From positions 2,170,001 to 2,234,000 of the forward strand of contig NZ_CP080647.1 in assembly GCF_019599145.1 (NCBI RefSeq): 64,000 nt of DNA, written 5' to 3'. The notes under the pieces are model-generated. The model was not told the origin of the DNA and did no database searches. It saw only the letters and a program-made list of their open reading frames with translations. Source of the DNA: Streptomyces akebiae. Its GTDB lineage: Bacteria > Actinomycetota > Actinomycetes > Streptomycetales > Streptomycetaceae. A program made the translations under genes and the position numbers. Below, in pieces: positions 26,417 to 33,566 of this stretch (within the stretch, counting starts at the first letter, position 1; every line of letters starts with the position of its first letter).

Positions 26417-26444
26417 CGCCACCGCGCGCGCCGCCCCGGTGGCG
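26417..26444. terminator. Stem-loop between convergent genes
   Basis: CGCCACCG (26417-26424) pairs with CGGTGGCG (26437-26444), loop 12 bases, directly after the MBL-hydrolase stop and before the end of the convergent hydrolase gene. Confidence 0.5.
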
Positions 26445-26471
26445 AACGTCGAGAGGGCGGGCGTGCGGGCG

Positions 26472-27161
26472 TCAGGTCCAGCCGTCGAGGGACTTCATGA
26501 AGCCGTCGAAGTCGTCCCGGTGGATGGTGTGGCCCGCCCCGGGGACCGTACGGACCGTGAAGCCGTCGGCCCCGAGGCGGTCGGCGGCCTCGGGTCCGAT
26601 CAGGAAGCTGGGGTCGGCGAGTTGGAGGAGGGAGGGGACGACGGGGCGGTCGGGGAGGAAGCCGGTGAGCGGGCGTCCACCGAGGAAGTGCGCGGAGCCG
26701 GCGTCCCAGGCGGCCAGTGTGGCCATCTCGATGTCGACGTCCTCGGGGTCCCAGCGTGGGTTGAGCGCGGCCGTCCGGGCGCGGGTGGCGTGTTTGAAGG
26801 CGGCGAACACCTCGGGGCCGACCTCGGGGCCGGCCGACGCCCAGGCCGGGTCCGAGTAGACCGCCCGCCGGGGCCGCAGCCGTTCGACGGCGAGGGAGAG
26901 GGCGAGCCCGCCCAGGGAGTGCCCCAGCGCCAGGTCGGCCTGGCGGGGCAGGGTGTCGACGAGGTCGTCGGCGAAGAGCCGCGGGCTGTAGGCGCCGCGC
27001 GGTGAGAGCCCGTGGCCGCGCAGGTCCACGGCGATCACCCGGTAGCCGCGGTCCGCGAGCGCCGGGGCGACCCGGCGCCAGGTGCGGGAGTCGGACATGA
27101 TGCCGTGGACGAGCAGGGCGGTCCGGTCACCGGCGCCCCATTCACGGGTGTGCAGCCGCAC
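26472..27161 (-). CDS. Alpha/beta fold hydrolase
   Basis: A 229-aa alpha/beta hydrolase. LLVHGIMSDSRTW gives the oxyanion HG motif, LALGHSLGGLALSLA the nucleophile elbow with Ser near residue 83, and PGAGHTIHRDDF the catalytic histidine near 213. VIAVDLRGHGLSPRG is the usual strand-four segment. It is 79 bp downstream of a second alpha/beta hydrolase of the HSL type on the same strand. Substrate unknown. Confidence 0.88.
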   Translation of the reverse strand: MRLHTREWGAGDRTALLVHGIMSDSRTWRRVAPALADRGYRVIAVDLRGHGLSPRGAYSPRLFADDLVDTLPRQADLALGHSLGGLALSLAVERLRPRRAVYSDPAWASAGPEVGPEVFAAFKHATRARTAALNPRWDPEDVDIEMATLAAWDAGSAHFLGGRPLTGFLPDRPVVPSLLQLADPSFLIGPEAADRLGADGFTVRTVPGAGHTIHRDDFDGFMKSLDGWT

Positions 27162-27240
27162 GTGGTGCCTTTCGTCGGCGGGACGGCCGGTGGATCCGAG
27201 GCCTCGGGCGGGCAGTGTCCCCCCGACGGGGCGCGCGCCG

Positions 27241-28152
27241 TCAAGCCACGTCGGGGACGGCGGCGTCGAGGGCGGTGCGCAGGGAGGTGGCCATCAGGTC
27301 TATCGCCTCCTTGCCGGCCGGCACCGGGCCGGTGTGGGTGAAGTAGTGGTCGACGCCCTCGAAGACGCGGTGGGTGACCGGGACTCCGGCGGCCGCCAAG
27401 GCCTTGGCGTAGGCGTCGCCCTCGTCGCGCAGGCGGTCGTTCTCGGCGGTGATGACGAGGGCGGGCGGCAGTCCGGCGAGGTCGTCGGCGAGTCCGGGTG
27501 AGACCAGGGGGTCGGCGAGGTCGGCCGGATCCGGGACGTAGGCGGCGGTGAAGATCCGCATGATCTGAGGGCTGAGCAGCGGCTTGGCGAGGGGGGACCG
27601 CTTGGTGGCCGGATCGGCGACCTGGTCGAGCGGCGCGGAGTCGATGATCTGGAGGCGCGGTGTGAAGGTGCCCCGGGCACGGGCCGTCCGGCAGACCCCG
27701 GCGGTCAGGTTGGCCCCCGCGCTGTGTCCGCCGACGGCGACCCGTGAGCCGTCCCAGTCATGGGCCTCGCCGTTCTCCACGACCCACGCGACGACGTCGT
27801 AGGCCTGGGTGACGGCGGTGGGGAAGACGCGCTGCGGGGCGACGGAGTAGTCCACGTTGACGACGACACAGCCGGCCGTGGCGGCGATGTAGCGGCAGAT
27901 GTGGTCGTCCTGTTCGGGGCGGGCCACGACGAAGCCGCCACCGTGGAAGTTGACGTAGACGGGAGCGGGGGTGGGGGTGGTGGTCGGCGGGCGGTAGACG
28001 GTGCAGTCGACCGGGCCGGCGCCGGTGTCCACCCGGAGGGTTTCCGTCCGCGCCGGGATGTCGGTGAAGCGCAGGTCCTGGTGGACTCGGCTGATGACGC
28101 GGCCGAGCAACAGCTGAACCCCTCTGGCCTTGATTCTGGCACCGAACGACAT
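27241..28152 (-). CDS. HSL-type alpha/beta hydrolase (esterase/lipase)
   Basis: A 303-aa esterase of the hormone-sensitive-lipase group. The oxyanion motif HGGGF (in YVNFHGGGFVVARPEQ) and the nucleophile elbow VAVGGHSAGANLTAG are clear, with the aspartate in ITAENDRLRDEGDAY and the histidine in FEGVDHYFTHT. It should hydrolyse short-chain esters. The start at 28152 is preferred; an ATG at 28179 would add nine residues. A palindrome AACAGGA-T-TCCTGTT lies 34 bp upstream, so expression is probably under a local repressor not found here. Confidence 0.88.
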   Translation of the reverse strand: MSFGARIKARGVQLLLGRVISRVHQDLRFTDIPARTETLRVDTGAGPVDCTVYRPPTTTPTPAPVYVNFHGGGFVVARPEQDDHICRYIAATAGCVVVNVDYSVAPQRVFPTAVTQAYDVVAWVVENGEAHDWDGSRVAVGGHSAGANLTAGVCRTARARGTFTPRLQIIDSAPLDQVADPATKRSPLAKPLLSPQIMRIFTAAYVPDPADLADPLVSPGLADDLAGLPPALVITAENDRLRDEGDAYAKALAAAGVPVTHRVFEGVDHYFTHTGPVPAGKEAIDLMATSLRTALDAAVPDVA

Positions 28153-28185
28153 GATCGCACCCACCCATCGCTGCAACATTGAATT

Positions 28186-28200
28186 AACAGGATTCCTGTT
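28186..28200. promoter_or_regulatory. Palindrome upstream of the HSL esterase
   Basis: AACAGGA-T-TCCTGTT has perfect 7-bp arms, extended imperfectly on both sides (TTA/GAT). It lies between the esterase start and the end of the VOC gene. No regulator gene is adjacent; the nearest are PaaX at 30005 and TetR at 31686. Confidence 0.5.
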
Positions 28201-28296
28201 GATGGGATGATGGACGCTGATCCTGTTTTCCGCAACGGTGAGCACGCCACCGTCGCTGGAACGGTGGCGTGGAGGGCGCGAGAGGGGCGCGGAGGG

Positions 28297-29112
28297 TCAG
28301 CTCTCGGCGGCGAGGAGGACGAAGTCCGCGCCCGACGGGTCGAGGCAGACGGCCAGCCGGCCGACGCCCGGCATGTCCTCGGGGCCCATCTGCACGCTGC
28401 CGCCGTTCCCGGTGACCGCCGCGGCGGCCGTGTCGCAGTCGGTGACGGCGAAGACGGGATGCCAGTACGGCCGTCCGCCGGTCAGGGTGAGGTCCTCCGC
28501 GCGGAGCTGCATGAGGCCGCCCTGCATCCGCTCCTCGGGGAGCCCGGCGGGCGTGATGAGCGTGTACGCGCCCCCGTCGCCCGGCAGCGGCATGTCGCCG
28601 AACTGCCAGCCGAGGACGCCGCCGTAGAACTCCCGGGCGGCCGAGGCGTCGGTGGTGTACAGCTCGGTCCAGGACAGCGAGCCCGGCTCGTCCGCGAGCT
28701 CGAAGCCCGCGTTCGTACCCGGCTGCCAGACGGCGAACTGGCCGCCGAGCGGGTCGCTGTACTGCGCCATCCGCCCCCATTCGCCGAGGTCCCTCGGTGG
28801 CACCCGCACCGTGCCGCCGGTGCCCTCCACGGCCCGCGTCGTGGCGTCCGCGTCGGTGACGGTGTAGTAGATCATCCAGGCCGGACGCGCGCCCTGCTCG
28901 GTGAGTTCGCCGAGCCCGCCGACGACCTTTCCGTCCTTGCGGAACATGCCGCCCGAGCCCTCCGCCTCCTCCCCCTCGCCCTCGCCCTCGCCACCCATGG
29001 GCTCGTACTCCCAGCCCAGCACCGCCCGGTAGAAGGCCGCCGCGGCCGGGAGGTCGCGGACGCCGAGGTCCAGCCAGCAGGGGGAGCCGGGCGTCAGGTC
29101 TGTGGTGATCAC
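28297..29112 (-). CDS. VOC family protein, two glyoxalase-type domains
   Basis: A 271-aa protein with two vicinal-oxygen-chelate repeats, about residues 8-130 and 145-268. Each begins with the CWLDLGVRDLPAAAAFYRAV or SWTELYTTDASAAREFYGGV strand-helix unit. An acidic low-complexity stretch, GGEGEGEGEEAEGSGG, interrupts the first repeat. Members include glyoxalases, dioxygenases and resistance proteins; the metal ligands are not clear enough to choose. It sits 72 bp downstream of an SDR gene on the same strand. Confidence 0.88.
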   Translation of the reverse strand: MITTDLTPGSPCWLDLGVRDLPAAAAFYRAVLGWEYEPMGGEGEGEGEEAEGSGGMFRKDGKVVGGLGELTEQGARPAWMIYYTVTDADATTRAVEGTGGTVRVPPRDLGEWGRMAQYSDPLGGQFAVWQPGTNAGFELADEPGSLSWTELYTTDASAAREFYGGVLGWQFGDMPLPGDGGAYTLITPAGLPEERMQGGLMQLRAEDLTLTGGRPYWHPVFAVTDCDTAAAAVTGNGGSVQMGPEDMPGVGRLAVCLDPSGADFVLLAAES

Positions 29113-29184
29113 GGGATTCCCCTTCGCGTTCTCGGTTCCGTGCCTTCAGCCTGACACCGCCCCCGGGCACTCGCGCGCCGACCG

Positions 29185-29850
29185 TCAGGCGTCGAGGTCG
29201 TCGGCGAAGTGCCGGAAGCCGTGGCGGTCGCGGTGGAGGCCCCAGAGGGTGTCGGCGAGGACGACCGGGTCCTTGCGAGGATGCCCGGGGACGATCGCAC
29301 CGGGCACCACGAGCTGCGCGACGTGGATGTCCTCTGCCCCGAGGGTGTCGTGCAGCAGGTGGCCGTACGCGCTCTCGGCGGCGAACGCGACGGACGTCCC
29401 GGCCCGGTCGGGGTGAGGGACCACGGCCGTACCGCCGTTGACGAACAGGATCGTGCCGCGGCCGAGGGCGCGCATACCGGGCAGCACGTGCCGTACGGCG
29501 GCGACCGCGCCGTAGACGGAGAACTCGATCGGGCCGACCAGGTCGGTGTGGCTCGTCTCCAGCACCGGCAGCATGAAGTCCCGGTGCGGCGACGGGCTGT
29601 ACTGGAGGACCTCGATCGGGCCCAGCGCCGAGCGTGCCGCGTCGAGCGCGGCGGTCAGGGCCTCCGGGTCGCGCACGTCGGCGGCGAACCCCCGCGCGGT
29701 GACACCCCGGTCGGCCAGGTCGGCGGCGAGCGCCTCGGTGCGCTCCGGGTCGCGGGCGACGAGCGCCACGGCGAACCCCTCACGGCCGAAGCGCCGGGCG
29801 ACGGCCACGCCGAGACCCGGCCCGGCTCCGATGACGGCGATGGTGGTCAT
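29185..29850 (-). CDS. SDR family oxidoreductase-like protein
   Basis: A 221-aa short-chain dehydrogenase-like protein. The NAD(P) site is AVIGAGPGLGVAVARRFGRE (residues 5-24). The catalytic YxxxK is not intact: the expected position reads SAYGHLLHD, with Tyr but no lysine four residues later, so it may bind cofactor without classical SDR chemistry or use another base. GGAGG precedes the ATG at 29850; the frame continues upstream without resemblance. It diverges from the PaaX regulator, which may control it. Confidence 0.85.
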   Translation of the reverse strand: MTTIAVIGAGPGLGVAVARRFGREGFAVALVARDPERTEALAADLADRGVTARGFAADVRDPEALTAALDAARSALGPIEVLQYSPSPHRDFMLPVLETSHTDLVGPIEFSVYGAVAAVRHVLPGMRALGRGTILFVNGGTAVVPHPDRAGTSVAFAAESAYGHLLHDTLGAEDIHVAQLVVPGAIVPGHPRKDPVVLADTLWGLHRDRHGFRHFADDLDA

Positions 29851-30004
29851 GACTCGCGTGCCTCCCTGACGGAACGTGTTCGACGGTCCCCACTGTCCCG
29901 GACCCGTCGACGTTGTGTGCTTTCTTGACGACGATTCGAGAGACACCCGAATTCACGGTGACCTCCCCGACGGAGTGTCGGCGGGCGGCCGTACGCTTGC
30001 CCCC

Positions 30005-30916
30005 GTGGAGGACCACGACATCCTGGACACCCCGGACGGCGACACCTTGGACAGCGCCCCGGACAGCGACGCCTCGGACGGCCCACAGCCGCGCCCGCAG
30101 TCGCTCATGCTCGCCTTCTTCGGCAACCACGTGCTGGAGGAGGGGGACGGTGACGTGTGCGTGTACTCGGGCAGCATCATCGACGTGCTCGGCCGGGTCG
30201 GCGTCGGCGAACAGGCCGTGCGTTCCACCCTGACGCGGATGGTCAACCGCGGTCTGCTGCGGCGCCGACGCGAGGGCCGCAAGATGTACTTCGGCCTCAC
30301 CCCGCAGGCGTCGCGCGTTCTGTGGGACGGCCGCACCCGCATCTGGAAACAGGGCGCGGTCAACGACGACTGGGACGGCACCTGGACCCTCCTCGGCTTC
30401 TCCCTGCCCGACTCGTGGAAACGCCAGCGGCACGACCTGCGTTCACGGCTGACCTGGTCCGGGTTCGGCGCCCTGTACAGCGGGCTCTGGATCGCCCCGG
30501 GGAACGTCGACATCGCCGCGGCCGTCGCCGAACTGGGCCTCACCGACCACGTCAAGATCTTCCACGCCCGGGCGGACGTGGCCACCGACATCGAGCTGAT
30601 GATCCGCGACACCTGGGACCTGGACGGCATCGCCGCCCGCTACGTCACCTTCGACAAACGCTGGACGGCCGTCCTGGGCTCAGGGGTCGGCGCAGGGGTC
30701 GGCGCGGGTGACGATCCGATCGGCACCCGGTTGCGGCTGGTCAGTGAGTGGCTGTGGACCATCCGCACCGACCCCCGGCTCCCCGCCCGTCACCTTCCTG
30801 CCGAGTGGCCCGCCCGCCCGGCCGAAGAGACCTTCCGCCGCCTCGCCGAGCTGACCGCCGCCCCGGCGCGGCGCATGGCCGGCGAGCTGCTCGACACGGT
30901 GCCGCCGCACCGCTGA
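30005..30916 (+). CDS. PaaX family transcriptional regulator
   Basis: A 303-aa regulator of the PaaX type, repressors that respond to phenylacetyl-CoA or related acyl-CoAs. PRPQSLMLAFFGNHVLEEGD starts the winged helix domain (to about 110, with GEQAVRSTLTRMVNRGLLRR); the central domain starts at about 115 (WDGTWTLLGFSLPDSWKRQR), and the C-terminal domain includes LVSEWLWTIRTDPRLPARHL. No phenylacetate genes are in the window. The GTG at 30005 is the best start. It diverges from the SDR gene; TTGACG at 29925-29930 may be its -35 element. It ends 59 bp from the convergent TetR gene, where the 10-mer CGGCCGACGG is repeated three times (30943-30972). Confidence 0.88.
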   Translation: MEDHDILDTPDGDTLDSAPDSDASDGPQPRPQSLMLAFFGNHVLEEGDGDVCVYSGSIIDVLGRVGVGEQAVRSTLTRMVNRGLLRRRREGRKMYFGLTPQASRVLWDGRTRIWKQGAVNDDWDGTWTLLGFSLPDSWKRQRHDLRSRLTWSGFGALYSGLWIAPGNVDIAAAVAELGLTDHVKIFHARADVATDIELMIRDTWDLDGIAARYVTFDKRWTAVLGSGVGAGVGAGDDPIGTRLRLVSEWLWTIRTDPRLPARHLPAEWPARPAEETFRRLAELTAAPARRMAGELLDTVPPHR

Positions 30917-30975
30917 CCGACCGGCCCACCGCCGGACGCCCCCGGCCGACGGCGGCCGACGGCGGCCGACGGCTG

Positions 30976-31686
30976 CTACGAGGTGGAGCCGCGGGTCCCG
31001 GCCCCCGCGGAGTGAGACGCCTTCCCACCCGTCCCGAGCACCCCGTCGAGCACGAGCGACGCCAACGACTCCGCCGTGGCGGCGATCCGCTCGGGAGAGG
31101 AGGCGCCGGAGCGGCCGAGGCGGCGGGCGAGAGGGACGTCGAGCATGCCGGAGACGGTCGGGACGACGGCGAAGAAGAGCACGTCCATCGGGACGGGGGC
31201 CATACGTCCGGCGGCGACGAGCCGATCGACGCTGGACGCCATGTTGCCCACGACGACGCCGATGTAGTTGTCGTAGAGGTAGGTCAGACGCTCGGTGTCC
31301 TGGTGGAGTTCGTCGACGAAGAGCCGGCCGACCAGGGGGGTGTCGGCGGCGGTCCGGTAGAAGGCGGTGACGAGCCGCCGCAGGTTCTCCTCGTCGTCGA
31401 GCGAGGGGTCGGGCTCGGGCATACGGGCCATCTGCGCCCCCAGGGCGGAGTCCACCACCGCGCGCCAGAACGCGGCCTTGGAGCCGTAGCGGTCGTTGAT
31501 GAAGTTGTGGCTGACGCCCAGACGGCGGGCCAGTTCACGGGCGGACGCCCGGTCGTAGCCCAACTCGGCGAAGGCCTCCAGCCCGCGCTGGAGGATGCTC
31601 TCCTCCTCCGGCAGGGCGGGAGTGTCCGCGCCGGGACGTCCCGGCCGACGGGCGGATTCGGCTCTTGCTCCCACGCTTGCCTCCAT
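30976..31686 (-). CDS. TetR family transcriptional regulator
   Basis: A 236-aa repressor. The helix-turn-helix is at about 25-70 (GLEAFAELGYDRASARELAR then RLGVSHNFINDRYGSK); the remainder is the ligand domain. It diverges from an MFS multidrug transporter gene, and a perfect 17-bp inverted repeat containing two nested 12-bp palindromes covers the divergent promoter, so it almost certainly represses both genes until a drug-like ligand binds. The ATG at 31686 is chosen over an upstream start at 31806, which would run through the operator. Confidence 0.9.
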   Translation of the reverse strand: MEASVGARAESARRPGRPGADTPALPEEESILQRGLEAFAELGYDRASARELARRLGVSHNFINDRYGSKAAFWRAVVDSALGAQMARMPEPDPSLDDEENLRRLVTAFYRTAADTPLVGRLFVDELHQDTERLTYLYDNYIGVVVGNMASSVDRLVAAGRMAPVPMDVLFFAVVPTVSGMLDVPLARRLGRSGASSPERIAATAESLASLVLDGVLGTGGKASHSAGAGTRGSTS

Positions 31687-31799
31687 CGCTCGGGCGCCCT
31701 GCCCGTATGCCGTGCGGGCGGTCCGCGCCCATTTTAGGGACCCGTGGAGGCGTTCCAGAGATCCACGGCACGCCAGGTGACGCCCATCGGACTGATTAT

Positions 31800-31838
31800 T
31801 TGACACCTGTCAGATTACAGCTAATCTGACAGGTGTCA
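31800..31838. promoter_or_regulatory. Divergent promoter embedded in a 17-bp perfect inverted repeat
   Basis: Arms TGACACCTGTCAGATTA (31801-31817) and its exact complement (31822-31838) flank CAGC. Each arm contains a 12-bp palindrome, TGACACCTGTCA and TGACAGGTGTCA, centres 26 bp apart. Rightward, TTGACA (31800-31805), 16 bp, TAATCT (31822-31827) forms a promoter for the MFS gene; leftward, CTGACA and TAATCT, also 16 bp apart, form one for the TetR gene. Operator and promoter coincide exactly. Confidence 0.88.
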
Positions 31839-31904
31839 GAGCGTGCTGCCCGAACTTCGCTCGCCTTCGCTTCCCCAAGCCCCCTCCTCCTCTGGAGTTC
31901 CCTC

Positions 31905-33416
31905 ATGCCTCGAACCGTCTCCGGCACACCGACCGGCACGGCCAGCCCCTCGCCCCCGGCGACCGTCGGCCCACCGCACCGTCACCGCTGGTGGATCCTC
32001 GCCGTCATCGGCCTGGCCCAGCTGATGGTGGTGCTGGACGCCACGATCGTGAACATCGCGCTGCCGTCCGCCCAGCAGGACCTGGGCTTCTCGGACGGCG
32101 ACCGCCAGTGGATCGTCACCGCCTACGCCCTCGCCTTCGGCAGCCTGCTGCTGCTCGGCGGCCGCGCGGCCGACCTCTTCGGTCGCAAGCTGACCTTCCT
32201 GGTGGGGCTGGTGGGCTTCGCCGGTGCCTCCGCCGTCGGCGGCGCGGCCGGCAGCTTCGAGATGCTCGTCGCCTCCCGGGCGGGCCAGGGCGTCTTCGGG
32301 GCGCTGCTCGCTCCGGCCGCCCTGTCGCTGCTGACCACGACGTTCACCGACCCCAGGGAGCGCGGCAAGGCCTTCGGCGTCTACGGGGCGATCGCGGGCG
32401 CCGGCGGTGCCGTCGGCCTGTTGCTCGGCGGCGTCCTGACCGAGCACCTCGACTGGCGCTGGACCCTGTACGTCAACCTCTTCTTCGCCGCCGCGGCCTT
32501 CGTCGGCGGGGTGATCCTGCTCGGCCGCGGCAGCCGCGACAAGGCCGCCAGGATCGACGTACCGGGCGCGGTCCTGGTCTCGGCCGGACTGTTCTGCCTG
32601 GTCTACGGCTTCTCCAACGCCGAGAGCCACGACTGGGGCTCACCGGCCACCTGGGGCTTCCTCCTCGCCGGGGCGGTTCTGCTCGCCGCGTTCACGGTGT
32701 GGCAGACCCGCTCGCCGCATCCGCTGCTGCCCCTGCGCGTCCTGCTCGACCGGAACCGGGGCGCGTCGTTCGTCTCCGTGCTGATCATCGGCGCGGGCAT
32801 GTTCGGTGTCTTCCTCTTCCTCACCTACTACCTGCAGCAGAGCCTCGGCTACACGCCCATCGAGACCGGCCTGGCCTTCCTGCCCATGATCGCCGGACTG
32901 ATGCTGACCTCGACGCTCGCGTCCACGGTGCTCGTCCCGCGCCTCGGCCCCAAACCGGTGGTCCCGCTGGGCATGGGCATGGCCGCCGCCGCGATGGCCT
33001 GGCTGACCACCCTCGACCTGACCAGCTCCTACACCACCGACATCCTGCCGCCGCTGGTCCTCGCCGGACTCGGCTTCGGGCTGATCATGGCCCCCGCGAT
33101 GAGTCTGGCCACCGAAGGGGTCGCCACCGAGGACGCCGGCGTCGCCTCCGCCGCCGTCAACACCATGCAGCAGGTCGGCGGCTCCCTCGGCACCGCCCTG
33201 CTCAACACGCTCTCCACCAGCGCCGCCGCGGACTATCTGGACGGCCGGAACCCCAAGGACCCCGCCGTCGTCGCCCAGGCGGGACTGGAGGCCTACTCGA
33301 CCGCGTACTGGTGGTCCGCCGTCTTCTTCGTGGCCGGTGTGGTCGTCAGCTTCCTGCTCTACCGGCGCGGCGCCCCCGTCCACGACCCCGTCGCCGCCCC
33401 CGTGGTCCACATGTGA
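31905..33416 (+). CDS. MFS transporter, DHA2 (EmrB/QacA) family drug exporter
   Basis: A 503-aa membrane protein with about 14 membrane helices, the DHA2 drug:proton antiporter layout. Motif D1-like LAQLMVVLDATIVNIALPSA is at about 38-57 and the loop-2 motif A GGRAADLFGRKLTFLVGLVG near 82-101; helix five carries GAIAGAGGAVGLLLGGVLTE (motif C). It probably exports a cationic or hydrophobic toxin. The ATG at 31905 follows GGAG; transcription starts from the operator-embedded promoter 70 bp upstream, so the divergent TetR gene should control it. Confidence 0.92.
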   Translation: MPRTVSGTPTGTASPSPPATVGPPHRHRWWILAVIGLAQLMVVLDATIVNIALPSAQQDLGFSDGDRQWIVTAYALAFGSLLLLGGRAADLFGRKLTFLVGLVGFAGASAVGGAAGSFEMLVASRAGQGVFGALLAPAALSLLTTTFTDPRERGKAFGVYGAIAGAGGAVGLLLGGVLTEHLDWRWTLYVNLFFAAAAFVGGVILLGRGSRDKAARIDVPGAVLVSAGLFCLVYGFSNAESHDWGSPATWGFLLAGAVLLAAFTVWQTRSPHPLLPLRVLLDRNRGASFVSVLIIGAGMFGVFLFLTYYLQQSLGYTPIETGLAFLPMIAGLMLTSTLASTVLVPRLGPKPVVPLGMGMAAAAMAWLTTLDLTSSYTTDILPPLVLAGLGFGLIMAPAMSLATEGVATEDAGVASAAVNTMQQVGGSLGTALLNTLSTSAAADYLDGRNPKDPAVVAQAGLEAYSTAYWWSAVFFVAGVVVSFLLYRRGAPVHDPVAAPVVHM

Positions 33417-33470
33417 GGCGACAGCTCCCGAAGCCGGGTCGGGGCGACCTCCCCCGCGCTCCGACCGCCG

Positions 33471-33506
33471 CGAAGCGGCCCGCCGGTCTTCCGACGGGCC
33501 GCTTCG
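33471..33506. terminator. Strong bidirectional stem-loop after the MFS gene
   Basis: CGAAGCGGCCCGCCGG (33471-33486) pairs with CCGACGGGCCGCTTCG (33491-33506) at 15 of 16 positions around a TCTT loop. It lies between the convergent MFS and phosphatase genes. Confidence 0.85.
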
Positions 33507-33566
33507 GATCCCCCCGGGGCGGACGGGCCGTCCGAGGCCTCCGGCCCCAGCACACCTAGGGCCGGC

